Origin: JAPPHA01 sp965221575
Lineage (GTDB): Bacteria; Pseudomonadota; Alphaproteobacteria; Rhodobacterales; Rhodobacteraceae
Reading direction: 5' to 3'
DNA length: 64,000 bases
Assembly (NCBI GenBank): GCA_965221575.1
Contig: CBDCSM010000012.1
Coordinates: 558,001 to 622,000, forward strand
A model generated the notes under the pieces. The model was not told where the DNA came from and ran no database searches. It saw only the letters and a list, made by a program, of their open reading frames with translations. The position numbers were made by a program, and so were the translations under genes. Shown here piece after piece: positions 8,942 to 16,970 of the stretch (the stretch's first letter is position 1; each line of letters starts with the position of its first letter).

Positions 8942-8970
8942 TATGGTCAAAATCAACTAAGTCCGCTTTC
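8942..8970. repeat. Imperfect direct repeat, right copy, overlapping the end of cinA
   Basis: TATGGTCAAAA, eight variable bases, GTCCGCTTTC; partner of the copy at 4920-4949. It covers the last codons and stop of cinA (stop at 8957-8959) and lies 8 bases beyond the ISKra4 target duplication. Confidence 0.6.
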
Positions 8971-9493
8971 GGCCGGTGCAACCTGCGCCGAGTTGGTCCG
9001 CCCCTGCCACCGCCAGGACAAGCTCAAGGGCCCGTTTGACCGACGAGTGGCGAACTCTCGAGCGCCCCAGCGCGCCGAAGTCGGTTTGACGGCTGATCAC
9101 CCGGTCGTCGAAAGCGACGGCAAAACATACCCGGCCCTCGGGTTTCAATCCGGACCCGCCGGGACCGGCGACTCCGGTCACCGCGACAGCCACGTTGGCG
9201 CTAGACCGACCGACAGCACCCAGCGCCATTTCCCTGGCCACTTCTTCGGATACGGCTCCGAATTCGGAAATCGTCGCCTCCTGGACTCCGAGCATGTCGA
9301 CCTTGGATTCATTCGAATACGTGAGAAATCCCCTTTCGAAGACCTCGGACGATCCGGGAATCTCCGTAAGGGCCGCGGCAACCAATCCACCCGTGCAACT
9401 CTCGGCCGTGGCGATCTTCATCTCGAGCGACCGCAGTCGATGCAGTAACCGTTCCGACAGCGCATCTACGGTATCACGTTCGTTCTGGACCAT
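8957..9493 (-). CDS. cinA: CinA C-terminal domain protein (nicotinamide-nucleotide amidase)
   Basis: A 178-residue stand-alone CinA C-terminal domain (PncC type), which deamidates NMN to nicotinic acid mononucleotide in pyridine-nucleotide salvage. Hallmarks are 'KIATAESCTGGLVAAALTEI' near residues 22-41, 'GFLTYSNESKVDMLGV' and 'VAVTGVAGPGGS'. The N-terminal nucleotide-sugar-like domain of longer CinA proteins is absent, as usual for alphaproteobacterial versions beside pgpA. I took the ATG at 9493. The last codons overlap a direct repeat whose partner is 4 kb away. An ISKra4 element inserted about 30 bases past the stop. Confidence 0.9.
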   Translation of the reverse strand: MVQNERDTVDALSERLLHRLRSLEMKIATAESCTGGLVAAALTEIPGSSEVFERGFLTYSNESKVDMLGVQEATISEFGAVSEEVAREMALGAVGRSSANVAVAVTGVAGPGGSGLKPEGRVCFAVAFDDRVISRQTDFGALGRSRVRHSSVKRALELVLAVAGADQLGAGCTGRKRT

Positions 9494-9624
9494 GGCGCAC
9501 CGGTGGTTGACCTGTCTTGAGCTGCCTCGTGGAGGTGACTCGCCGTCTGCACCGGGACCCTGTGGGTGGCGATGTTCCGCTAAACGGCGTGCGCTCGATC
9601 GGGCCGTGCCCTGCCCGCAGGTAC

Positions 9625-10116
9625 CTAGCGGGCCAGGCCATGGGCAACGGCTCCGAGGATCGCGACCAGGACTGCGGCGAGAATACCAGCGGCGATATCG
9701 TCGAGCATGATTGCAGCGGGTGACTGCAAGTCGTCGACCCGGCTGATTGGCCACGGTTTGAGGATGTCGAATGCGCGGAAAAGGACGAATGCGGCCAGAA
9801 CGCCCGGCCAGGGAAGAATCACGACGTTGGATCCATGCAGCCACAGCCCCAGTGGAAGCGGGAAGAGGCTGATCAGCTGGCCGGCGACCTCGTCGATGAC
9901 GATTTCCGCCGGATCGGCAACGCCGGCAGAGCGGGAGGCCTCTGCAACCGAGGCGAAGCCAGCCACGAGAACACCGGCGGTCAACAGCGCATATCCGACG
10001 AAACCGCCGACGGCGTAGACAAGTATCGCGAGAGGCAGGGTCGCCAACGAGGCAAGCGTTCCCGGCGCAATGGGAACGTAGCCGATCCCCAGTACGGTTG
10101 CGATGAATTTGTTCAC
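9625..10116 (-). CDS. pgpA: Phosphatidylglycerophosphatase A
   Basis: An inner-membrane phosphatase that makes phosphatidylglycerol from its phosphate, 163 residues as expected. The N-terminal 'GYVPIAPGTLASLATLPLA', the acidic 'VIDEVAGQLISL' near residue 72, and three to four hydrophobic helices match PgpA. The GTG start shares bases with the ispDF stop (overlap 10113-10116), so the two genes are translationally coupled. cinA follows in the same direction after a 130-base gap. Confidence 0.93.
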   Translation of the reverse strand: MNKFIATVLGIGYVPIAPGTLASLATLPLAILVYAVGGFVGYALLTAGVLVAGFASVAEASRSAGVADPAEIVIDEVAGQLISLFPLPLGLWLHGSNVVILPWPGVLAAFVLFRAFDILKPWPISRVDDLQSPAAIMLDDIAAGILAAVLVAILGAVAHGLAR

Positions 10117-11390
10117 GGTCGTGCCACCGTTGCCGTCGCCATGGCCGCAATTCCCTCACCTCGGCCGGGGAATCCAAGTCCCTCTGTTGTCGTCGCCTTG
10201 ACGCTGACCCGATGACGGGCGATTCCCGCGACCCTGGCGATGCGTTTGCACATCTCGTCAATGTGGGGCTTGATCTTCGGCAATTCGCATATGATCGTGC
10301 AATCGATGTTGGCGATCCGGTATCCGGCCTCGCGAACATGGCCTGCTGCGATCTCGAGGAAGTGTCCGGAATCGGCTCCTCGCCACGCGTCGTCGGACGG
10401 GGGGAACCAGTGGCCTATGTCGCCTGCCGCCACGGCACCGAGCAAGGCATCGGTCACTGCGTGAAATCCGACATCGGCATCGGAGTGACCGTCAAGAGAC
10501 TTGTCAAATGGAATTCTGACGCCACAAAGGACCACGTTGTCTCCCTCGGTGAATCCGTGGACATCGAATCCGTTTCCAACCCGAGTATCCAATCCTCGCT
10601 CCTCGTTTTCTCGTGATGACTGATCCATCGGCTGGTTCCGGCCCTCACCGTTTTCGTCGAGGTCGCGTGCGCCCGGCAGACCTGAGTTATCGAAATGCGG
10701 CGCGTGTTTCCCTGAGAATATCGTGTCCTGTCCAAGGATTCGTGCCGCTACCCCGAAGTCCTCCGGAACGGTGATCTTGAGATTCGCTTCGGACCCGGGA
10801 ACTGCGACTGCGCGAACTCCGGCCGCCCGCGCGACCGAGATATCATCTGTTTCGCAGGTTCCCACGGCCCGGTAGGCATGGAGAATCGCATTGCGCCGAA
10901 ATCCCTGCGGGGTCTGCGCTCGCCAGAGGTTGTACCGATCCGGCCCTCGCGCAATCGTCCCGTCGCTATCGATGTAACATAGCGTGTCGTGGACCGGAAG
11001 CGCCAGAAATACCGCGTCGTGCCGTTGCAACCTGTCCATGAGGATCTCGGTCGCGGAATGGTCAGGAAACGGCCGGGCACCGTCGTGAACGATGACATGT
11101 TCGGCTTCGACGGACTCGAGACCCGCAAGTACTGACTCACCGCGGGTCGCACCGCCGAAAACTGGTGACAAGAGCCGAACATCATTCATGCTGCTCGCGA
11201 CCTGTTCGAAATATTCCTCGTGCCCGACACCGATCACGACCCGCATCGTTCTGACTCGTTCGTGCCGCAAGAGTGATCTGATCGTATGGGCCAGGACGGG
11301 TTCACCGCCCAGGTTTCGGTATGGTTTCGGAACACTGCCGCCCGCGCGCGTGCTGGCACCCGCGGCGACGACGATTGCCGCGAGATTCAC
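10113..11390 (-). CDS. ispDF: Bifunctional IspD/IspF, MEP isoprenoid pathway
   Basis: A fusion of two non-consecutive enzymes of isoprenoid synthesis, typical of alphaproteobacteria. The N-terminal IspD half (CDP-ME synthase) shows 'VVAAGASTRAGGSVPK' and 'VHDGARPF'. The C-terminal IspF half (MEcPP synthase, from about residue 270) shows the metal site 'GFDVHGF' and 'GHSDADVGFHAVTDALLGA'. The two are joined by an unusually long polar linker of about 45 residues ('GKHAPHFDNSGLPGARDLDE' onward). Start: GTG at 11390 follows GGGAAGG with ideal spacing; a GTG at 11417 is open but has no ribosome site. Coupled to pgpA. Confidence 0.94.
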   Translation of the reverse strand: MNLAAIVVAAGASTRAGGSVPKPYRNLGGEPVLAHTIRSLLRHERVRTMRVVIGVGHEEYFEQVASSMNDVRLLSPVFGGATRGESVLAGLESVEAEHVIVHDGARPFPDHSATEILMDRLQRHDAVFLALPVHDTLCYIDSDGTIARGPDRYNLWRAQTPQGFRRNAILHAYRAVGTCETDDISVARAAGVRAVAVPGSEANLKITVPEDFGVAARILGQDTIFSGKHAPHFDNSGLPGARDLDENGEGRNQPMDQSSRENEERGLDTRVGNGFDVHGFTEGDNVVLCGVRIPFDKSLDGHSDADVGFHAVTDALLGAVAAGDIGHWFPPSDDAWRGADSGHFLEIAAGHVREAGYRIANIDCTIICELPKIKPHIDEMCKRIARVAGIARHRVSVKATTTEGLGFPGRGEGIAAMATATVARP

Positions 11391-12020
11391 GATGGTGCCT
11401 TCCCGCACGACGAACACGGTCGGGACGCGCGATCGTGTTCAACGATCTTGCTGCGTGCAGGGGCAGAGCGAAACTGCGAAACGTGACGCCGGTCATTCGG
11501 CACAACCGGATCTGCCCATGCCACGCGTTTGGTCCGCCGCATCAGCCTGTCCAGCACAGCTGGGAAGCGGCCCAGGTTTCTTGGGAAATCGGAAGAATCA
11601 ACAGTTGTGCCAATCTGTTCATGTCGAATGCCCCGTTTGGGATACGATGCGGATTTCCTGTCCAGACGAACCTGGTCCCTATCAATGTGGATTCGCTTGC
11701 AAGAACCTGACCGATCACGAGTTTATTCCCGCTGTCGGGCTGCGTAAACAACCCTGAATGCCAGACATCGATGCCGCAACGAGGAAACCCTCAGGAACAG
11801 CGTGGAAAAGTCATGGTTCAGGGCCATCGTGTATTGAACACTGCCGACAGTGCCCATAAACTGGGCAGAATTGAACCCTAGTGGCGCGTTTTTCGCCATG
11901 AAGGTACGTGAAACCGTGCGTCTGGAAAGCCACTCCGGGCTGTGATCCGGGACCGCGCTCAGGGCGCGTGGCCAGCGGCGGCATGCCCGTTCTGCAGACG
12001 TTCATGAGGTCAGCAGTGTA
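11391..12020. other. Divergent ispDF/ntrB spacer; place where dusB is usually found
   Basis: About 630 bases between the ispDF start and ntrB. In many alphaproteobacteria a dusB (tRNA dihydrouridine synthase) gene precedes ntrB. Here I find no DusB-like peptide in any frame and no other credible gene. The stretch must hold divergent promoters for ispDF and the ntr genes. Confidence 0.5.
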
Positions 12021-13097
12021 GTGTCAGTCGGTTTCGAGCACATCTGGGGCGCATTGCCATTCCCCGTATTCGTTGTCGCGCCTGACGATACGATCGAGAT
12101 TTGCAATCCGGCAGCGGAACAACTCCTCGGCATGTCGGTCCGGCAGATGCATCGAAGACCCATCGTCGAACTGTTCGGTCCGAACACGGTGGTTGACGAC
12201 ACGATCCAGAAGGCGAGATCCGGTTCGAACCGCGTAACCCAGTACAATGTTGTCGTTAAGGTCTCGGACATGACCTCGCTTTCTTGCACCTTGAGTGTCA
12301 GCAATATCGACGGCAGGGAGGGCATGTTGCTGATCATGGTTCAACCCACGGGTTCAGCCGAAAAGATTCACCGTTCCCTGAATCACTTGTCGGCAGCGCG
12401 CTCGGTTACGACCATGGCCGGAATGCTCGCACATGAAATCAGGAACCCGCTGGCAGGGATCAGCGGCGCTGCCCAACTCCTTGCGATCAATGCGCGACCC
12501 GATGACCTCGAGCTCACGGAACTCATTGGGCAGGAAGCGAAACGTATTGGTAAACTGGTGGACCGGGTCGAGTATTTTGTCGATCAACGTCCGGTCGAAC
12601 ATCAACCGGTCAACATTCACGACGTCTTGGACCGGGCGGCGCGCGGCGCGCAGGCAGGCTACGCCCGAAGCATCCGTTTCATCAAGGAATTTGACCCGTC
12701 ATTGCCTGACGCATCCGGAGACCCCGACCAGATGCTTCGGGCCTTTCAGAATATTATCAAGAATTCTACCGAAGCCGTCGAAGACAACCGTGGTATCATA
12801 CGCTTGAGGACTTTCTATCGGACCGGCATCCGGCTGGCTGCCCCTGGATTACGCTCGGAAAGTCTTCCGCTGCATGTCGAGGTCATCGATAACGGCAAGG
12901 GTATCCCCCCGGACCTGATTTCAGAGGTATTCGAACCCTTCGTAACGAGCAAGGCCAACGGGAGCGGTCTCGGCCTGTCCCTGGTTTCGCAAACCATTGC
13001 CGCTCACGGAGGGTTGATCGAGTGCGAGAGCGAGAACGGTACTACCGTATTCAGGATCAGGCTTCCGGTCTGGCAAGAAGTCAAGGAGCAGAATTGA
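12021..13097 (+). CDS. ntrB: Nitrogen-regulation sensor histidine kinase NtrB
   Basis: A 358-residue cytosolic kinase/phosphatase that controls NtrC in response to nitrogen status through PII proteins. It has an N-terminal PAS domain (about 5-100), the phosphorylated histidine in 'MLAHEIRNPLAG' (H138), an N-box 'FQNIIKNSTEAV' and ATP-binding glycine motifs 'DNGKGIP' and 'GSGLGLSL'. The GTG at 12021 has only a weak ribosome site. It overlaps ntrC by one base. Everything needed for kinase function appears present, in contrast to its partner NtrC. Confidence 0.93.
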   Translation: MSVGFEHIWGALPFPVFVVAPDDTIEICNPAAEQLLGMSVRQMHRRPIVELFGPNTVVDDTIQKARSGSNRVTQYNVVVKVSDMTSLSCTLSVSNIDGREGMLLIMVQPTGSAEKIHRSLNHLSAARSVTTMAGMLAHEIRNPLAGISGAAQLLAINARPDDLELTELIGQEAKRIGKLVDRVEYFVDQRPVEHQPVNIHDVLDRAARGAQAGYARSIRFIKEFDPSLPDASGDPDQMLRAFQNIIKNSTEAVEDNRGIIRLRTFYRTGIRLAAPGLRSESLPLHVEVIDNGKGIPPDLISEVFEPFVTSKANGSGLGLSLVSQTIAAHGGLIECESENGTTVFRIRLPVWQEVKEQN

Positions 13098-14623
13098 TGG
13101 ACGGCACGGTTTTGATTGCTGACGATGATCGGGCCATTCGGACCGTTTTGACCCAGGCATTCACCAGGGCAGGTTGCAGGGTTCGTTCCACGGGCAGCGC
13201 ATCAACACTCTGGCGATGGGTTGAGGAAGGTGAAGGCGATGTCGTCGTCTCGGACGTCGTTATGCCCGATGGAGACGGACTCGAGATGCTTCCTGCGATC
13301 CGCCGCAAGCGAGCAGACCTTCCTGTTATCGTGATTTCGGCACGAAATACGGTCTTGACCGCGGTCAGGGCGGCAGAGGCTGGCGCGTACGATTACCTGC
13401 CCAAACCGTTTGATCTCAAGGATCTGATGCTGAAGGTCAGCAGGGCGTTGTCGCCGGTCCGCAAGCCGGGATTCGCGGGCGGTGAAGAAGGTGGCTCGCT
13501 GCCGCTTGTTGGAAGTTCGCCGGCCATGCAATCAGTCTACCGCGTATTGGCGCGTGTCCTCAACACGGACCTGAACGTCATGATTTCGGGTGAGAGCGGA
13601 ACAGGAAAGGACCTGGTCGCACGGACGCTGCACTCCCTCGGACATCGCAGGCACATGCCTTTCGTGGCGATCGATTCCGCTTCCGCCACCCGGGAACAGC
13701 TTGAAGCTGTCTTTCTGGTGGATGGCCATACCGGGGCAACCGGGTATGGCGGCCGCGTGCCGCCGGGAACAGGTTCGCCCAGCGATGCCGAGTCAGGCCT
13801 CGAGAACTTGCGGCTGGAGACGACCGGAGGTGGAACGAAGTCCGGCAATCCCGGGGATTCCGTCGGATCGATCTTCCCGGTGCCGGGGCAGGGTGCGGCA
13901 ACCATCTATCTCGATGACGTGGGAGAACTTTCCGTTGAAATGCAAAACCGGCTTCTCTCGCTCCTGCGCAATGACTCTGCAGGGAGCCGTGGTCATCGGT
14001 TGATTTCTTCGACACGGCAGCCCGTCGCGGACCTCCTGCAACGCGGCCTCTTCAGGGAAGATCTGTTTTTTCGTCTGAATGTCATCACGATCAATCTTCC
14101 GCCGCTTCGTGAACGCCTGCAGGACCTGTCGGAATTGACGACGCATTTCTTGCAATCTTTCGGATCGGCCAATGGCGTGTTCAAGACGATCAGCCGAAAA
14201 GGTCTGGATCATATGCGCACGGCCCACTGGCCCGGAAACGTCCACGAATTGAGGAACTTCGTCCAGAGACTGGCCCTGTTGTGTCCCGAAGAGGAAATCG
14301 GCTACGAATTCGTTTCCGAAGCGCTAAGGCACACGTCGATCGATCGTGCCGAGGCCGGGCTGGAGGACAATATGAACCTGTCTACGGTCGTTGAGGATCG
14401 AATTCGGCGTTATTTCGACCTGTTTGGTGACAGGTTGCCGCCTCCCGGACTCTACAACAGGATCATTCGCCAGGTTGAATTGCCGCTCATCGCGCTGACC
14501 CTTGCGTCCACCCGCGGCAACCAGATTCGTGCGGCTTCACTCCTCGGGATCAACCGAAATACGTTGAGAAAGAAGATCCGCGATCTGAACATCGAAGTGA
14601 CGCGGACGCGCAAGCTTTCGTGA
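13097..14623 (+). CDS. ntrC: NtrC response regulator lacking the GAFTGA loop
   Basis: A 508-residue NtrC: receiver domain 1-120 with phosphoacceptor D53 ('VVVSDVVMPDGDG'), AAA+ domain with Walker A 'GESGTGKD' (165-172) and arginine-finger region 'REDLFFRLN', and a Fis-type helix-turn-helix ('NQIRAASLLGINRNTLRKKI'). Where sigma-54 activators have GAFTGA there is 'DGHTGATGYGG' (about 209-219), followed by about 45 Gly/Ser/Pro-rich residues of no known fold. Walker B reads 'YLDDVGEL', with Asp in place of the catalytic Glu. By analogy with Rhodobacter capsulatus NtrC, which lacks GAFTGA and works with sigma-70, this protein probably does not drive sigma-54 promoters. ATG at 13097 follows AAGGAG. 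Confidence 0.92.
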   Translation: MDGTVLIADDDRAIRTVLTQAFTRAGCRVRSTGSASTLWRWVEEGEGDVVVSDVVMPDGDGLEMLPAIRRKRADLPVIVISARNTVLTAVRAAEAGAYDYLPKPFDLKDLMLKVSRALSPVRKPGFAGGEEGGSLPLVGSSPAMQSVYRVLARVLNTDLNVMISGESGTGKDLVARTLHSLGHRRHMPFVAIDSASATREQLEAVFLVDGHTGATGYGGRVPPGTGSPSDAESGLENLRLETTGGGTKSGNPGDSVGSIFPVPGQGAATIYLDDVGELSVEMQNRLLSLLRNDSAGSRGHRLISSTRQPVADLLQRGLFREDLFFRLNVITINLPPLRERLQDLSELTTHFLQSFGSANGVFKTISRKGLDHMRTAHWPGNVHELRNFVQRLALLCPEEEIGYEFVSEALRHTSIDRAEAGLEDNMNLSTVVEDRIRRYFDLFGDRLPPPGLYNRIIRQVELPLIALTLASTRGNQIRAASLLGINRNTLRKKIRDLNIEVTRTRKLS

Positions 14624-14681
14624 GCGGAATTGCTGTCGACCGGATTGGATCAGGAAATCGGACGAGGCCGAACAAAGACCA

Positions 14682-16970
14682 ATGGCAGTGGGAATGAGTA
14701 GCGCCGAGCATCCGGCTGATCGGGCAGAGAGCCCCTTGCGTTCATGGCGGACAAGGACCGTCGTGAATTTCCTGCTTGTCTGCCTTGGACCGGTTTTGGC
14801 CGCATTGACGGTGTTCGCGATCGGACGTTTCAGCGGACGTGTTTCTCCGCAGGGACTGTTGCTGGTTTTCCTGGCCGACTTTGCCTACTTCGCTGTCGTC
14901 GCGACATTGGTTGCACGCCGGATCATCAGGTTGATGGTCGCCAGGCGCCATGCGGTCGGATCGAAACTGCATCTTCGCCTTTCAGGCGTACTCGCCGGTA
15001 TCGCCCTCGTGCCGACCGTTCTCGTTGCGATCATCGCCGCGGTGACGTTGAATATCGGAGTCGAAAGCTGGTTTTCCGAACGTGTCGGGGATGTCGTCGG
15101 ATCTTCGCTTGCAGCTGCTCAGGCATACGAAAGGCAGGAATACGACCATCTTGTCGAAGACGCGGGATTCCTCGCTGAATACATGGACCAGAGCATAGCG
15201 CGTCCGTTTGGCGCCATCGAACGGGGACTCCAGGAAATCCTCAGTGACGGCCAGGCGCAGATCCAGCGCGGACTCAAGGAGGCCTATCTGATCAACTCCG
15301 CATCCGAATTGAAGGCACGGGGAGACCGAAGTTACCTGTTTGACTTCGAAGCGCCCGACGAAAACGAGATCAGGCGGGCGACGGAAGGTGAAACGGTTGT
15401 CATCAAGGACTGGGCCAACAACGAATTCCGTGCTTTGATCGCGCTCCCGAGGGCGCTCGACACCTATCTCTACGTTTCGCGCGTCGTGGACGGCGAATTG
15501 CTCGTCCTGCTCGATGAGACGACGGAAACGGCCAAACTGTACAATCGGCTTGAAAGCGAACGGGGACGGATCCTCTTTGAACTTGGCCTCGTTTATGTCG
15601 GTTTCACGGTCCTTGTCATCATCGGAGCAATTTGGGCAGGCCTGTGGATCGCGGAACGACTTGCGCGACCGGTAAGCCGCTTGACGACGGCGGTGCAGCA
15701 AGTCGCTTCGGGTGACCTTGACGTCAGCGTGCCGGAAGAGCGCGGCGGTGACGAAATTGCCGTCCTCGGGCGATTTTTCAATACGATGACGGACCGGCTC
15801 AAACATCAGCGTGACGACCTGATTGCCGCCAACGACCGAACGGAACGTCGGCGCAGGTTGTTCGACAGCGTGCTTTCGGGCGTGACGGCCGGGGTCATTG
15901 GTCTTGACGCCCAGGGCCGGATCGAAGTGATGAACGCGGCGGCGGCAACTCTGCTTGATCAGGAACCGAATTCGTTCCTGGGAAAGGACCTGACCTCGGT
16001 CGTTCCGGAATTTTCCGACCTGTTCCAGAATCTTCGGCGTCGTCACGGCCAGGTCAGCGAAGGGGAGGTCAGGTTGACGGGCCCGCGAAAGGCCGAGATA
16101 CTTCTGGTCAGAATCGCGAGCCGGACCCGGGAAGGCAGGCACCTGGAGGGATATGTCGTAACCTTTGACAACGTAACCGAACTCGTGACGGCCCAACGTA
16201 TGGCGGCTTGGGGTGAAATCGCTCAACGCATGGCGCATGAAGTCAAGAACCCCTTGACGCCCATCAGGCTCTTGTCCCAGCGCCTCAAGGAAAAATTCAG
16301 ATCACGGGTTGGCGAAGACGCGCATCTTCTCGATCAGCACTTCGATGTGATCATTCGCCAGACCAACAGTCTGTTACGGATTGTTGACGAATTCTCTCAG
16401 TTCGCCCGCATGCCGGAGCCGGAATTCGAGGTGCACGACATCGGTACCCTGATCAACGACACCGTTGCTCTCGAGCGGGCGGCGTTGCCGATCTCCGAGG
16501 TGGAATTCAAGGGTATCAGTCCATCCGATCCGTTCATGGCTGAAGTCGATCCAACCATGATTTCCCGTGCACTGATCAACCTCATCAAGAATGCCGGGGA
16601 AGCGATTGCGGCGCTTGAAAACAGTGACAGACCAGCAGATTACGTTCCGGAAATCCGCATTGCGGCCGAAAGACGTGGTGACGAGATCGAAATCACGGTT
16701 GCGGACAACGGGATCGGTTTTCCGGAAGGTCTGCGATCGAGACTGTTCGAACCCTATGTGACGCACCGCGAAGGCGGCACGGGTCTCGGCCTGTGGATCG
16801 TTCGAAAAATAGCTCACCAGCACGGTGGGGGCCTGGAACTCGAGGACGCACCTGTATTCGAAGGCAACGCGCATTGCGGCGTACTGGCACGGTTCATCCT
16901 GCCGGAGAAACGTCCCTCCGGGATCACGGGGCTTGGCGACAATGACAGCAAGGCGATGACAGAGGCATGA
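14682..16970 (+). CDS. ntrY: Nitrogen-regulation sensor histidine kinase NtrY
   Basis: A 762-residue membrane kinase, partner of NtrX, linked to nitrogen and redox or envelope signals in alphaproteobacteria. Membrane segments lie at about 27-48, 57-78, 100-123 and 300-322, with a periplasmic-side domain between the third and fourth. Then come HAMP (about 325-375), PAS (about 390-490), the histidine box 'MAHEVKNPLTPI' and the ATPase motifs 'NLIKNAGEAI', 'DNGIGFPEG' and 'GGTGLGLWIV'. The PAS and kinase domains look intact. Its last four bases overlap the ntrX start (ATGA), giving translational coupling. Confidence 0.94.
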   Translation: MAVGMSSAEHPADRAESPLRSWRTRTVVNFLLVCLGPVLAALTVFAIGRFSGRVSPQGLLLVFLADFAYFAVVATLVARRIIRLMVARRHAVGSKLHLRLSGVLAGIALVPTVLVAIIAAVTLNIGVESWFSERVGDVVGSSLAAAQAYERQEYDHLVEDAGFLAEYMDQSIARPFGAIERGLQEILSDGQAQIQRGLKEAYLINSASELKARGDRSYLFDFEAPDENEIRRATEGETVVIKDWANNEFRALIALPRALDTYLYVSRVVDGELLVLLDETTETAKLYNRLESERGRILFELGLVYVGFTVLVIIGAIWAGLWIAERLARPVSRLTTAVQQVASGDLDVSVPEERGGDEIAVLGRFFNTMTDRLKHQRDDLIAANDRTERRRRLFDSVLSGVTAGVIGLDAQGRIEVMNAAAATLLDQEPNSFLGKDLTSVVPEFSDLFQNLRRRHGQVSEGEVRLTGPRKAEILLVRIASRTREGRHLEGYVVTFDNVTELVTAQRMAAWGEIAQRMAHEVKNPLTPIRLLSQRLKEKFRSRVGEDAHLLDQHFDVIIRQTNSLLRIVDEFSQFARMPEPEFEVHDIGTLINDTVALERAALPISEVEFKGISPSDPFMAEVDPTMISRALINLIKNAGEAIAALENSDRPADYVPEIRIAAERRGDEIEITVADNGIGFPEGLRSRLFEPYVTHREGGTGLGLWIVRKIAHQHGGGLELEDAPVFEGNAHCGVLARFILPEKRPSGITGLGDNDSKAMTEA

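Noticed and set aside
9494..10339. Upstream extension of cinA to 460 codons
   Set aside because: It would run through pgpA in another frame. The homology begins at the ATG at 9493 and the extension is arginine-rich shadow sequence.
14982..16238. 418-codon minus-strand frame opposite ntrY
   Set aside because: Shadow frame; the composition is not protein-like and ntrY on the plus strand is complete.
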